Source: Sanchytrium tribonematis
Lineage: Eukaryota > Sanchytriomycota > Sanchytriomycetes > Sanchytriales > Sanchytriaceae
Length of the DNA stretch: 49,026 nucleotides
NCBI GenBank assembly: GCA_018985235.1
Contig: JADGIG010000015.1
Coordinates: forward strand, 1 to 49,026
Reading direction: 5' to 3'
Under the pieces are notes generated by a model. The model was given only the letters and a program-made list of their open reading frames with translations. It was not told the origin of the DNA and searched no databases. This document shows positions 1 through 12,218 of the stretch, one piece after another. The position numbers and the translations under genes are program-made. How positions within the stretch are numbered: position 1 is the stretch's first letter; every line of letters starts with the position of its first letter.

Positions 1-1
1 T

Positions 2-325
2 TCCGCCGTGACAAATTACAAATCAGGTAAATCATTTAGAGGAATGCATTCTGTAGATTTATTAGTGCAGAGTGATTTATTAAACAAGCCATTTTCACTC
101 AAGTGGGTAAAAGGCCATGCAAAATCTCATGGAAATAATTTGAGTGATTTATTGACTAGAATTGAGTCTAATAGCGATAATTTGCCCATTAGCTTAGTAT
201 ATCATTGTCATAATTTGAGTAGAGCCACATTTAAGGCCAAAGGGAAAGAAAATGATAGATTGATTGCACTTTTGCATCGATCATTGAAACTGCCAGATTT
301 GCAGAGAGGAAAAATAAAGGACTAG
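2..325 (+). mobile_element. RNase H domain tail of a retroelement, cut by the window edge
   Basis: The reading frame is open from the left edge to the stop at 323-325. It carries the typical end of a type I RNase H domain: a WVKGH motif followed by GNNLSDLLTR, which matches the usual tryptophan-x-x-GH...GN..AD..A pattern of the last catalytic histidine and aspartate. The rest of the element lies outside the window, so I cannot say whether it is a LINE or another retroelement. There is no host-gene context; the neighbour is a decayed MULE on the other strand. A host RNase HI is less likely because of this surrounding mobile DNA. Confidence 0.5.
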
Positions 326-1414
326 TCAAAGTCATTTTAAATAATTACTTTAATAAATAGATGAGATGATGCTGCTATGCAGCACATCGAATTCAGTAAA
401 AAAAAATAAGGTCACAATGTCACTGTCGCTACAGGACAACAGTGCTGTTTCTTTTTTATTAGCAAATGCATTCACTTGTGACTTTACAGTATTAGTGATT
501 TTTGCAATACTTCTTCCGATGGTATTTGTTCTATTGGTCCACATCTTATGAACTCTGTTCATGCTCTCCCCCATTTGACTGCTGACAATATTAAGGGAAT
601 ATACGTATCTTGAATACACAGAGTAGACCCTCCTATCTATGTTCTGCCACAAGTTGGTCAAGAATTTTACGGCATTTGTATATTCCCTTTCATTACAATA
701 TTTAATCAAACTTATCATACACGCCATTGCATTCCACATTAACATTTAATACTGGATAGTAGTAGTCACTGGAAACTTTAGAAAGCTCAGATTTAATATA
801 TTTCCGGTCATCTAATGAAATTTCATTTAATCTCATTGCATTGACACTTTTGATGTGCCAAATACACCAAAGTTTGGGTACTTGTGGGTAAACGTGGTTT
901 AATGAATGAATATAAGCAGCATCACGATCAGTAATAAAGCATGGTATTTCTCTCTTGTAGTGTTTTTTGAATAAATTCAATATTTGATTTATAATTGTTA
1001 TTGATTCAGAATACACATAGGCACATGCTACTACCATGGAATTTCCTATTTGATTTTTAATTGTGAATATAATCAGCTTCAAATTCTTCAAATAAGAGAT
1101 ATTGAATGTAGAATTAAGAATAACTGGCCCAATAAATTGATTTAAGTTGCACACAGCTTTAAAAAAGAAATAATTTAAAAAAGAAATAAATAATTGAAAT
1201 TGTAGTAGTCAAAACTCCTGTCTACATTATCATTATAATTTAAAATATACTCTACTTTCTCGTCGTCTAATGAATTTAAGATATTTTTAAAATCGTATAA
1301 ATTGGGGCAAATATTACTGACTAATTCCAAGCCAACATTAATTTTATATGATTGAGATATAATTTGATGTATTTGTAGCGGCGTGTTATAAGCTCTTTTT
1401 AGAATTATGATGTG

Positions 1415-1422
1415 ATTATAAG
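1415..1422. repeat. 8-bp target-site duplication, left copy (second copy at 2905-2912)
   Basis: ATTATAAG flanks the hAT exactly on both sides. Eight base pairs is the canonical hAT duplication length. Confidence 0.9.
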
Positions 1423-1445
1423 CATAGGTGGGCAAAATGGAATGG
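1423..1445 (+). repeat. Left terminal inverted repeat of the hAT element
   Basis: Begins CATAGGTGGGCAAAAT and is the exact reverse complement of 2882-2904 over 23 bp. Inside it, copies of the palindrome CCATTAATGG are repeated (1445-1510), as in hAT subterminal regions. Confidence 0.92.
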
Positions 1446-2881
1446 CCCATTAATGGATTTGAATATTTGCCAATCCATTCATTAATGGGCAAATGGCCAT
1501 TAATGGGTAAATTTCGGACTTATTTATTTATATCAAATTCTGAAGAAATAACGTCGGAATATTCTTTAGATTGACGCATCACTTTGTCAATCAAATAGAC
1601 ATCCCATTTATCCATGTTGTATTTTAAAAACAAAATATTTTCAAATGTCAAAGGATTGAGACTATTTCGCAGGGAAGTCAAAACATGCTTTGACTTGCTA
1701 AAAAGCCTTTCGCAAATATTTGAGGTTGGGTTTAAATGAGATAAATCAATATATTGCATTTCAAATTTTCTTTTTTTGTTTGCACTTGCTTTTAAATGAA
1801 CAAAATTTAATTCAGAACTGCTTGGTTCGCTAACAACTTCAACAGATGGGCTTAAACGAAAGTGCTGTACAGCAAGTTTTCTATTTTTGATAATTCCGAT
1901 TCCTTATTATCAATAATTTTTGAAATCGCATTTCCAAAATGGGGATATTTCACAATTTTAGAATTGGGGGACAAATATTTATCAAACCGACCAGGATATT
2001 TACTTTTTCTAACAATTCTTCATTATTTTTCATATTTTCAAGCACGGCTAAATTCATTCTATGGGAATAGCAACCTAGCATGGGTGTTTTAACCATCTTA
2101 CTAAAGTACCGGTTAGTATTGCAATTATCAAGAACATACAATTTGACATTTACCAAAGACTTTCCATATATAGACAATGTATTGGAAATCAAGTTCTCAC
2201 GATTGTTTGCATTTTGGGTTTCAGGATCCTCAAAAACAGAAATTGACAGAAGATCAGGATCCTTCCATCAAAATAAAGCACAAAAATTCCAACATAATGA
2301 TTGGAATAAGATTTCCACCCATCAAAACAAATGCCAAATGCATCAGGTGAGCCATCTGCAATTTTTTTCTCTACGTTGGGTACCACCAACTCTATGTATT
2401 TCCTCAATGTTTTTTTACTGACGGGGTATAAATTAGTACAACTACGTGTAAATTCAGATTCAACGAAAGTAAATGGCAAATTTTCAATGATTACCCATTT
2501 CATCCATTTGTATACATTTTTCCCCTTATCAGTAAAGATTCTATGTTGTAAGGTATTTCCCATCATTTCTTGTTCATACAATTTGTGCTTATTTTTAATA
2601 TGATTTACAAAATTAGCTGGACCTTTTCCATCCATCTTCTTAATTTTGACTCCACATCTACATTTTCTACGATTATCATTATCTAATACTTCATCAAAGC
2701 CGAAGTAATACGCAACCATTTCCTGCGTTGTGAAAATATTACTCATGGAGTGCGTCAAAAATTATAAAATTTAAACAATTTAATGATAATCTCCCGAAAG
2801 ATTGTATTTAAAGAAATGGTCCCATTTGATCTGTCAATTCCATTCCCATTTTAAAATGGAAATGGCCATTAACGGAAAATT

Positions 2882-2904
2882 CCATTCCATTTTGCCCACC
2901 TATG
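2882..2904 (-). repeat. Right terminal inverted repeat of the hAT element
   Basis: Ends ...TTTTGCCCACCTATG and mirrors 1423-1445 perfectly. It is followed directly by the second copy of the target duplication. Confidence 0.92.
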
Positions 2905-3429
2905 ATTATAAGCATCATTATTAATACGAATCAGATCTTTCAGCCGTTTTATTATATTGGAGTCTGGTAAATCATGATTAAGAGCTGGTATACTATTATT
3001 CTTAAATTGTTGTGAACTCGAACATCATTTATCATCTCCCCAACTCGACTTTAATAAAATATTGATTTTGAATGGACATTTTAATTTACTGTTTTTATAC
3101 ACATGACTGCATTTAAATCTCCCATTCTTTTTCTTTTGATCCATACAGTCCAATAGTGTGATATTATAATTTTGGAACAAAAGATACGTAATTTCACGCA
3201 GTTTATCTAATGGGTGATATGTATTGCTGTGTTTTTCATAGATAATTGGATCATATGGAGTGATAATATGCTCGATATTTGTAGTTCGATTGGTAAAAAC
3301 ATTGTTCCCCATCTCGTTGTGTAAGAAAAAATATTTATTGAATATTTTTATCAATTTCTTATCATTGTATCAAAGTCGCAACGTGACTTGACATCTGATA
3401 TATAGTCAAATAGCGAATTTTCTACCTAA

Positions 3430-6420
3430 CATGATCTACGGCGTACGGTGAAATAAGATGTTCTCAAAACATTTGTATTCGGAAAAAGTCTGCCATCAAC
3501 CTTAGTTCAGATGCTACGGAGCACTGATTTAGTTTTTGGTTAAAATACCAAATGAAGGTGTAGGAATTGGCACACCTGTCTAAATTATTCAGATTAAACT
3601 TGAACGTATCATTGATGGAGTTTGGAATATAAACTCCCAAGACATTGAATGATATGAATTATTTCTCATTTAATGTACAAGCTTGATGTGAGTTCAGAAG
3701 GTTGTAAGTATGAGATTTGGAAGTCATATCGAATAATAAAGAAAAATTATTTTTTCTGTGATAAGATTGTAAAAGAAGATAATTAGTGCATTTCACAGGC
3801 TTGTTTGAAGGAAGTGTTGATGCTAAAGTTGTTGAAAATGATACCATATATTGATTCAAACTCCCCAAGATAAATCAGGCCGTTCTAATTTGAAAAATTT
3901 GAAGATTGTCGCAAAGATTCTTAGAATGATTGGAATTTTCAGGAACGAGTATTGCAGAAGAATTTAGTTCAATGACCATTTTTGTATTAGTCACTTTTCC
4001 TAAATTTGGACACATCTTGACACTTGAAATCCCCTGTCATTTATAATATCCAAAACTTAATTTCAAATTCCATCTAAACTTTTATTTGAGTACATCTCTA
4101 GCATTGTGTTTGTTTCAGGATTGTCAAATGTCTTACTACAAATCTTTACTTTTTGTTTCTCTGACGTGTCTATGTCAGTTTCGACCTTCAGCAAATAACG
4201 ACATACTAGACATTTTCGTTTAGCAGTTCGGCAATTCTCAAATAAGATTTGCTAACTTCATTGGAGTACCTACTGTCCCACTTACTGGTCTAAATTTGGT
4301 AAGCTGAAGTGGCTGTCACGTATTGTAATCACTTCAATTCCCGAAACTCCAAAATTCTGCACATTAAAAAGGTGCGCTCTCATACTCTGTATCTTATTAG
4401 CAATCATTCCTTTCTCAGAAGAAAAAATATTTTTATAGGCATTGAATGCCTTCTTGCTATCAGAATGCGCCATATTTTGAGCATAATATTTAACTCCTTT
4501 AGACAAACCTTAGAGTGGATTACCGTTCGACTATTGTGCAAGGAGGAAATTATGTCAAATAGCATTTGAAGTAATTTTGGAATATTTTTGGTGCTCACTT
4601 TCTTGTGAGATCTGAGTAGTGGGTTACAAAAATGATGCCACTGAGTGATTACAGATTTATTAAATGATGTTATGCGATCTTATTTAATGGTGTCAATGAT
4701 TAATGTAAGTACTGCTTTTTGATAGAATTGAAAAAGAAACGCATTTTATATCTATTCCATTTACCAAATCAAATAAACTAAGCTTGTGATGTGGTTGATT
4801 TTTGCGATTAACAATGTTAACAATTATGAAAAATCTGTCATAAATTTCAGACGATTCCAAATGCTCGAATCGCATTCCCAATACTTTTTCTGATATTATG
4901 AAATATTTGAAAGAGAGTGCGCAATAAATTTAATGTTATTTTAATAAAAATGGAGCATTTCATATTCTAAAGAAAAGCAAACATATAATTTAAATCATCC
5001 AGAAGTGATGGTTCATAGTCGCCATAACCCAATTTTCTATAACAGCTGAAAATACTACTTCTCTTTGATTTAAGTGTGCTGGGTTTCAACGATTTTTAGT
5101 TGATGAAAATTTTAAAAATGCTGCAATTCCATGTATTTAAATGATGTTTATCTCATCCATATCTTCAACTCTATAATCTCGCTCATTAAATGACACATTT
5201 TGAGATTCCAAATGCAGTCTAAGCTGTCTAATGACTCCATCATGTTTTTTACGGGTATTTAATTTTTAGGAGAATTGAATGGTATATTTAACGGCCTGTA
5301 GGGATTCCAATGGTGTAAATGATGCTCATTTAGTGCAGAACAGCAGCCTCCGGAAGAACATTTTGGAGTCATAAACGTTACAAATATATGAAATAAATGC
5401 CATTTCTATAGATTAGATGAATACCCACAGTAAAATGCAATATGTTTTTATTAATTTTAAATTATTTTATTGAAAATTGATAAGGTTAAACCAAAAATGC
5501 GTTAGTTGGAACATTTGAAAAATAAGTGCATTTGATTTGGCCATTTTGACAACATTCGTTCACATAAATGGGCGAACGTAAAGGAAAGAAAGTTGGTAGT
5601 ACTGGTGAAAGGAAGAAAACCGTCGAGTTTGGAATTATTTTCAACGATTATATAAGTTGGTCAAATTTATTTTATGGGAGGGACAACATATGAGGGGTGG
5701 AATGATTTAAAGAAACGAGTTGCATTGAATGTTACTGGATAACAATACACATTCCGCTGGACAAATGAGGAAGGCAAGGAATGGAGCTTCTTGACAATCA
5801 AAGTACATTCAATTCAGTGGCGCCTCAGTAGTCGAAACGTAATCGATTCTGTAGAACCTGTTAACATTGCTCAACAAGATGTATCGGATGACTTTCCTTT
5901 AAAAGGTAGTGAATATGAACAAACTCGTTAACAAATTATAAATAAAACAAAATTATGGCTCAAATAGCTGCTGAAATAGAACACGTGAGAGATACTAGAA
6001 GAAAATATTTAAATTATCACATCTTAAAGAGATCACAATAGAATACACCCAATTACAATATCAGAAAGTATCCGTGTAATAGATGTTAGGTACTGAACAA
6101 CGCGGTAATTTTTAAATTTGACACTTTTGGAGAAAAGGACATATGGAGAGGAACTTGTGTAAGAAGATACTTTTCAACAATTTCCGATTGTATTGCTAGA
6201 TTAAACTAAAATGAAAAACCAGTCTCAGAACTATTAAAATCTACGGGGAAAGAACAACACCCAACCGATATATGTATGAACATTATTCCGGTGACTTCAG
6301 CCTTTCTCTGGGGTAGTGAACCTATCGAATTTGGTAACGCATATAATATGATACATACTGATCACACTAACTGGGAATTTTTGTATTGGAGTCAGATTGA
6401 TTTAACTTAAATTCTTAATT
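3430..6420. other. Decayed, unrecognised DNA between transposon relics
   Basis: This stretch has many short interrupted frames and no gene I can name. On the minus strand, weakly coherent pieces lie at about 4620-4060 (one ends in a cysteine pair, RKCLVCRYLL) and 4920-4690. On the plus strand, short pieces lie at about 5570-5930 (beginning MGERKGKKVGSTGERKK) and 6240-6410. They look like remains of one or more mobile elements because they are flanked by such relics and are full of stops, but no catalytic motif supports a family. AT content is as high as in the rest of the left arm. Confidence 0.4.
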
Positions 6421-6429
6421 ATTAAAACA

Positions 6430-6784
6430 GGGTTAATTAATGAAACTATTGGTGCTGTAGTAAGCCTTCAATATAACTAGTTCCAAAGCTATGCTGTTGT
6501 TAAATTTGAAGAATTCCCCAACAAAAGAATATGTTGATGATGTATTTAATCAAGCATTACCTCTGCAACTAGTGTATTTAACCACAATCAATAAGTGCCA
6601 GGGACTAACACTCTCCAAATTTGTAGTTAAACCACTTGAAAATATGAGAAGCTCCAACAGCAAAGCTTTATTATATGTAGCTATATGGTGGATTAAATAT
6701 TCAAACAATATAAAGTTTCTTAGAATGCGGCCTCATTCTTATCAAGACTTTGAATTGCGACGCGTCTTACATATCTTTGAATAA
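6430..6784 (+). mobile_element. PIF1-type helicase C-terminal remnant (Helitron-like)
   Basis: The frame 6491-6784 contains LQLVYLTTINKCQGLTLSKF, matching the late helicase motifs of PIF1 family proteins (normally ...AYALTIHKSQGLTL...), followed by a decayed version of the YVALSRVRS segment (LLYVAIWWIK). Just upstream, in another frame, SYAVVKFEEFP resembles the strand that precedes this region in Helitron-encoded PIF1 helicases. Only the tail is recognisable; no Rep/HUH endonuclease part is visible nearby. The substituted motif VI and the frame change indicate it is dead. A host PIF1 gene is unlikely because the rest is missing. Confidence 0.6.
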
Positions 6785-7604
6785 AAGATAAAAAGTTTTA
6801 TTTGAATTTGTTAATTTGGCATTACAGATTTTTAAGAGCATACCGTGTGGGTATTTCTCATCTCAGTGTTGATTTAATTGAGTTTTGGGCAGTGAACTTG
6901 GGCAAATACTTGTAAAAAAAGTTTATTTACCATCCAATTATGACAGTGGAGACGACAAAATTTATATGAGTTTTTTGGGGTTGTCATTTTTTTCTACGCT
7001 TTAAATGCATATCAGGGTCATAGTTAATAATTTGAATTCCTGTTTTATCTATTTGAAGACCGTTCCTGAAATTGCCACTGCTACTTAACTTTAGACAGAT
7101 AAATTGATATTTTTTTGGACATTGATTTGAATATTTTAGCTGTTTGAAAGCTTTATGGAATCTGTTTCCGGCTAATTTTTTCTTTCATATTCTTTGCTTA
7201 TTAAATACAATACCGGGAAAAATGTCTACCAAATCATGGTGTTGAGATAAAACACACAGCTGCCAAATCACTCAGTAAATTATGGGTTAGCTTGTGTAAA
7301 GCATTTTTGCGTGGTTCTGTTGTAATTAATTTTTTACGTAAACAACTTCTCGTTACCATTCTCTTATTTTCATTAATTGCAATTTTGGATGGTACTTTGA
7401 TAAGACACCATGCAATAGTTTATTGAAGAAGGGCATTCTTTTTTAACAACGATTTCTACATAACAAAAATTTACTTCGTCGCAAGTTTCAGAAAACATAC
7501 CACGCTATAACTGACGTGCCACAGGCACTTCTGCTTTTGAGAGCGATGCCATATCGCCATTAGATTAATTATTTAAATTATACGGATCCCAATTATTTGA
7601 CAAC

Positions 7605-8169
7605 ATGAGATTCAGCCAATTTAATTTAGACCAAATTGAACAAATTATAAGACATTATGATCACCTACAGCAGAGTGGAAGCAGTAATCAGACATCAATA
7701 AATAACCAATATTTCATTAATAGATGCATTACAGCATCGAACACGGAGAAGTCAAGTGAGAGACTAAAATTCGCAAGATTCGACTCTAGCTGTAAAACTA
7801 GCCAAACTAGTTAGAGAATAGTCAGAACAAACATCTCATGACTCTAAAAAGAAGTATAAATCGAAATTAGTACGTGTTATCATTGCAGGTATGAAGAAAT
7901 TAACCAAAGATGGGAAATTAATTACAAACTCTTTGCCATTGAAAAAAGCATTATTTGAGATATGTCACAGAAGCAATCATGATATTGAATTGGCTGACAT
8001 TCGACGATTTGACTTTCTTCATGATCACAAATTCATGGAGTTAATCTTTTTAGAGATCCACCAATCAGATGTCTTAAATGCGTTACAAAAATTAAAAGTA
8101 GAATCGAGTTTTGCTGATCAATTTCAAAACGCGAAGTACTTCGGCCAAATAAATGGTACTAATGCATAA
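7605..8169 (+). pseudogene. Unrecognised decayed reading frames
   Basis: Two neighbouring frames (7605-7814, 69 residues; 7891-8169, 92 residues) are rich in polar residues and predicted helix, and read like parts of one former protein interrupted between them. The second contains LADIRRFDFLHDHKFMELIF and ends at a TAA. I recognise no domain. The position inside the transposon graveyard suggests an element-encoded protein, but nothing in the sequence proves it. Confidence 0.25.
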
Positions 8170-8291
8170 AAGCCAGATCTGAAGAAAGCAAAAATTCAAC
8201 GAATTAAGGAGTTGGTGTTGGAAATTGGACGAGTTGTTTACATCACGAGTAATCACACTCCAAAAAGTTTTATTTTAGCATTTATTGTACA

Positions 8292-8810
8292 ATGAGCGAT
8301 CTGAGTGGTCCAAAATTCCAAAATATAACGAATGAGTGGTCCAATGAGATTATAAAAATTGCTGATGAAACTGATGAGGTTAATTTTGATCAAGGGTATC
8401 TCACAGACGAGATGGATGACTCAGAGGGAGATCTATTGAGTTTCTTGGAGATAAATGACAATATCAAATTCCGTACGGTGATTGATGTCATTGAAGAAGA
8501 AGAAAATGTTCCCCCAGTTTCACTCCGTTATTTTGTCGATGGAAAGCCTGTGTCAAGTTTAGATGAGTCTCCCACTATTCCGGACAAGTGCAGTGTTATG
8601 ATTATGAGCACAAAAGTCGCTGAAGTGGATTGTGTAAAAGCATTATATGTGATTTTAGATGGACATCACTTATCACCTATTCCTAGAACAGCTAAACATA
8701 ATTTATTTCTATCTGATAGTGTTATCCACTGTATCATAGCAAACCAATTGTTGTTAAACGTGAATGACGATGGGGCTAATAATTCTTGCGGTCTCGTACT
8801 CCAAATATAA
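8292..8810 (+). CDS. Unrecognised 172-residue acidic protein fragment
   Basis: This open frame encodes 172 residues starting MSDLSGPKFQNITNEWSNEI. The first half is strongly acidic (runs such as DEMDDSEGDLL and VIEEEENV); the second half has a cysteine-containing, more hydrophobic segment (SDSVIHCIIANQLLLNVNDD). No transmembrane segment or catalytic motif is visible. It may belong with the frames at 7605-8169, because all are on the plus strand and closely spaced. It could be a transposon-encoded accessory protein or a decayed host gene; I cannot decide between these. Confidence 0.3.
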   Translation: MSDLSGPKFQNITNEWSNEIIKIADETDEVNFDQGYLTDEMDDSEGDLLSFLEINDNIKFRTVIDVIEEEENVPPVSLRYFVDGKPVSSLDESPTIPDKCSVMIMSTKVAEVDCVKALYVILDGHHLSPIPRTAKHNLFLSDSVIHCIIANQLLLNVNDDGANNSCGLVLQI

Positions 8811-8925
8811 AGCAAGGTGGAATCAACTTAAAGCAAAATATATAGATGTAATATCTGTGAAACAGGATCATTCCCTAGGGGTTTTAATGACTTTGTACAT
8901 TAGCACATGGTAATAAATGAGAAGC

Positions 8926-9756
8926 TTAATATGACTCAGCATTATGTGTTAATTTTTCAAAAAGAGGAAGAGTGTCAAGTTTACATCTTTTTCGAATCTG
9001 ATTTTTAATATAGTGTACTATTACACTTAAAATGGCGTTGCTTGATGGACTACTCCATAATTCAAACTCAATTGAGTAGCAATTAATCACTTGTAACTCT
9101 ACGATCACCATATTTTTAACTCAAATAAACAATTGGCAAGGTTTTTTTGCACATGTTCGTCTGGATGGTGGAAATGAGACGATTGTTTTAAATAATTTGT
9201 ATCATTGATTCTAAAAAAACATTCTAAGTTTTCTGGAACTGTTGTTTGTGCTGGATTACTATGATTACTTACAGATTTATGCAAATGGTGAGACTTCAAA
9301 TGCTGATTAATTTTTTGTTTGCTAAATTTTTTTTCCTATTTTAGATATGTAGGCACAGGAGTATATCGGACATTGTGTACAAAATACATTTTTGACACTT
9401 CCCTTTTTTGCATCCCTTTTTTTCTAAAAAAAAATTTTAACATCAAGATAGTCAACATCAACAAATAACTTTTAATCCCACATTGTATTGACTGGAATTG
9501 TTGAATCAGACACAACTTCACTTGATCAATTTGTGAAGTCATCAAGGAAGTTAGTTAAAATTGCATAAATTAGGATATATAATGTATTTATACAGAAATA
9601 ATCAAAATAGGCCATTAAAAAAAGCCAGATCAAATATTTTCAACTTTTTTCCGAATAGTTTTCATCTAGTCTAGTCAAAAATATTGGAAAATTAAACTAG
9701 TTCAGTCACAACTAAAGACTAGTCAGTGACTAGTTAGTCATTAGTTCCAGCTCTAG
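8926..9756 (-). mobile_element. Second hAT relic: one terminal end, BED finger and DDE start
   Basis: Read on the minus strand from the end near 9756 (CTAGAGCTGGAACTAATGAC), there is a subterminal zone with many CTAGT repeats (9662-9756). Then comes a BED-type finger in two frames (CTQCPIYSCAY and INQHLKSHHLH, about 9400-9280), and then a hAT catalytic-domain start (FELWSSPSSNAILSVIVHYI, comparable to the usual TSDxWTS...YLGVTAHYI) at 9060-8990, ending in LPLFEKLTHNAESY. The rest of the transposase and the other end are missing. The fragment has at least one frameshift and one stop. Its ends differ from the hAT at 1423-2904, so it is a different family. Confidence 0.6.
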
Positions 9757-10249
9757 AAATCAAAAAAATGACTCGGATATAGAACTCGTCTAAAAATAAC
9801 CACTAAAATGAGAATTAAAAGGAAAAAGAATATAATATACATCTAATCACACCAGTTCAACGCGCCAAACGACTTAAAGCAATCATGGCGTGATCACTCA
9901 ATTGTCTATTATTTTAAATAGATATTTGAGTAAAATCAATAATATAGGAGCCAGCATGCTAATATTGTGGATTATTATGAATATATTTTCTGTCAATTAT
10001 GGATTTTCCGCTTAATTCGTAGAATGTATAAAACATATTCAGGTCCAATTCCTTCATATTAACGATATAAATCTCATCTGCGAAGTCAAGAAACAATTCG
10101 TCTTCTGTCTCTTCTTTCTTGCAGGTAATTTCCCCAAATAATGAGAAAGAATTTGTGTACCCAGTCTTTCTCTGCCTAAGATTTGAGTTTATAAATACTG
10201 TTTTAATTTAATACTACAAGAATACAAACCATTATTGTTCAAATAACTT

Positions 10250-10760
10250 ATAAAAGTATTCTGACAAATTCGGATTTCCGACTCCACAATTAATTCAGCA
10301 ACCGAGTCGAACTAGTGTTTTTTGCAGTGACTATAAAATGGCCTTCATCCGCAAATGATAACTTTTTTGGTCTACTTGACTTTTTTCTCAAAATCACATT
10401 ATCGTGCTTTAAAAATAAATAAAACCATCACTTGACTGTACGCCTATCAACATTAGATAAATGATTGCTGTGTTTAAAAATTGACGTTATTTAAGAGTAA
10501 TTTGCAACAGCTAATTTTGCTCCAATCTTTTTTCCAGTCTGCTCCATTGGATAAAGCAGAGAAAAGTCCAGGGGAAATAGAAGGTGATAACAATGTACCC
10601 CTGAAGATTTGTAATACAGATCAGTAGAATTGCGGAGAAATCGATTACTAGCCATTTTGCAATCTCAACATAATAAATTTCAGAAATTTTACATCTAAAT
10701 TTTATGCGCCAATTGCAGCCAATCCAATAATTAAAAGTGTTTTTTCGATATTGCCTCACA
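10250..10760 (-). mobile_element. Tc1/mariner-type transposase N-terminal remnant
   Basis: On the minus strand, about 10460-10290, one frame reads NVDRRTVK, a stop, then WFYLFLKHDNVILRKKSSRP and KKLSFADEGHFIV. This is the usual second helix-turn-helix plus SGRPRKLS-like linker of Tc1/mariner transposases. The upstream part (10760-10511) is a longer open frame without clear motifs. No DDE triad or inverted ends could be assigned. It is a plain DNA transposon remnant with several stops. Confidence 0.45.
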
Positions 10761-10989
10761 AGACGCTGTAGCTCCTAAATTGTCACAAAAAACTCTGCTG
10801 TTCAGGTTTTAATAGTGTTTCAATAATGCATGCTTGAGTGCCATTTTAATGCTATTTCAGTCTGTGATGGCTGCGTGTTTAGTTGTCTATTGTGTAATTG
10901 ATACTAAATCTTTTCCGAAGGGTTGATAAATTCGTTGGGACTTACAAAATAACCAGTTTAGGCTTGACGTCAAATTATACCGTTACATG

Positions 10990-12195
10990 TCTACGAATTA
11001 AATGATATTTGTATTGCTCAAAAACCAACTATACAGCCAACGCTCCTTGTGCATACGATTTGCATTTCTGTTCTATAACATTGATTTTCTTGAGCTAAAT
11101 TTAATGACATGGCCTTATTGTATTAAGACATATCCTGCAGGGACACCGCTAGCATCATCTTATAATGCAAATCTAAGTCAAAATGTGCTTGAATCAAGAC
11201 CAATTCTTTAGCAATACACGATTTTAAATCTTTTAATGCTGCATCCATTTCCTTTGTTCATTAAAATGGAAAATTACTTTTACCGGATGCTTTAGTTAAT
11301 GGACTCGCAAAATGACTATAATTTGGTATGAATGACTGAATATAGACACTCATTCCTAAAATAATCTAGGTAGCTTGCTAGTAATTTGGTCTTGGTATAT
11401 CAAAGATTGCTTTAACTTTTCGCTCTTGCATTTGTTACCAAAATTTTGTGAGATCTTAAGGCGCCTAGTCATTTACTACATCATATTTATATTGACGTCT
11501 AATTTCTTCGACTAAGTAGCCCAGGTTCAGAGATTGATAGGCAAATTTAGCCGAGGTGCAACTAAAGTCCTCGCAGGTCTTATATCAGACCCTGATGTCT
11601 ACGTCTACGTCGCAGCAATAAATATTTTCTATAATTCGATTGATTGATTTTTTTTAAAATTGCTATGCGGAATCCTTAAGATGATTCTTGTTTAACATGA
11701 CTTCAGATTTTATTATATGTAATTTTGCACTAGAAATATCATATTAAGAAACACAAGCAGTATGATGTGTTAGCATGAAAACTATTTAAATTATATTATG
11801 AACTATCTTTTGAATAAAGTTTACATTAGGTATATTAATGAGTCCCTTGTGCGAATTTTCTAGAAGTCTGAGCAATCCCATATGATCCAGTTGTTAGTTA
11901 AAAAATAGAACTGATCTCTTTAACTTAACAATTAGTTTGAGTTAGGTAGGTCATGTCCAAATTTTCTAAACATTTAGAATTGATATGCAATTCAAAATGA
12001 TTCTTTTAATAAATCCAGATAGCGCGTTAGAGGCTCAATTACCATCAATAGATTGCAAATAATTCTTCTAAAGAATTAATTACCCCAAACGGAGGTGCCG
12101 TTTTGATCTTCTCAACAGCCAAGACTTTGTCGGGATTGGATCGAAGACCATTTGGACCTAAAATGAAACCAAGAAATTTGATTTCTTTCTGCATA
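10990..12195 (-). mobile_element. Ty3/gypsy LTR retrotransposon fossil (RT-RNase H part)
   Basis: Minus-strand pieces at about 12195-12060 (KFLGFILGPNGLRSNPDKV, the end of the reverse transcriptase palm/connection typical of Ty3/gypsy) and about 11345-11000 (IQSFIPNYSHFASPLTKAS and later HVIKFSSRKS, matching the start and middle of the RNase H domain) define the family. Some 700 bp of unrelated or unrecognisable sequence separate them. No long terminal repeats, gag or integrase are visible. The copy is old and heavily broken, with many interruptions. Confidence 0.65.
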
Positions 12196-12218
12196 AAATG
12201 GCAATAAGAGTAAAGGGT

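Larger units (their letters stand above)
1423..2904 (-). mobile_element. hAT DNA transposon, complete ends, decayed transposase
   Basis: The element is delimited by perfect 23-bp terminal inverted repeats and an 8-bp target-site duplication ATTATAAG, both diagnostic of hAT. Minus-strand coding starts at an ATG near 2746 with a BED zinc finger (CRCGVKIKKMDG...NHIKNKHK). It continues through a DDE region (FGICFDGWKS; then YVLDNCNTNRYF and GCYSHRMNLAV) and ends with the hATC dimerisation segment (NPTSNICERLFSKSKHVL, about 1759-1520). Total length of 1,482 bp is short for an autonomous hAT, whose transposase usually needs about 2 kb, and the frame changes near 2190 and 1950. It is therefore probably internally deleted and inactive. 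The unmutated ends and target duplication suggest a younger insertion than the MULE it sits in. Confidence 0.9.
350..3354 (-). mobile_element. MULE (Mutator-like, FAR1-type) transposase relic split by a hAT insertion
   Basis: Four minus-strand blocks (3354-3025, about 2945-2905 plus 1422-1175, 1154-702, 745-350) read as one decayed MULE transposase. The first block has a FAR1/GCM-like zinc knuckle (FKCSHVYKNSKLKCPFKI). The third has the hallmark MULE core ITDRDAAYIHSLNHVYP followed by LWCIWHI, which holds the second catalytic aspartate and the conserved C..WH. At least two frameshifts or stops, near 1160 and 720, and one near 3020 break it. The hAT at 1423-2904 lies inside it; reading across the target site without the hAT continues the frame (INNDAYN then HIIILKRAYN). 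I could not define terminal inverted repeats for the MULE. Confidence 0.75.

Noticed and set aside
1862-2603. Plus-strand frames within the hAT element
   Set aside because: They lie antisense to recognisable transposase blocks on the minus strand.
10511-10759. 82-codon minus-strand frame as a membrane protein gene
   Set aside because: Its hydrophobicity comes from AT-rich out-of-frame reading; Tc1-like motifs continue directly downstream in another frame.
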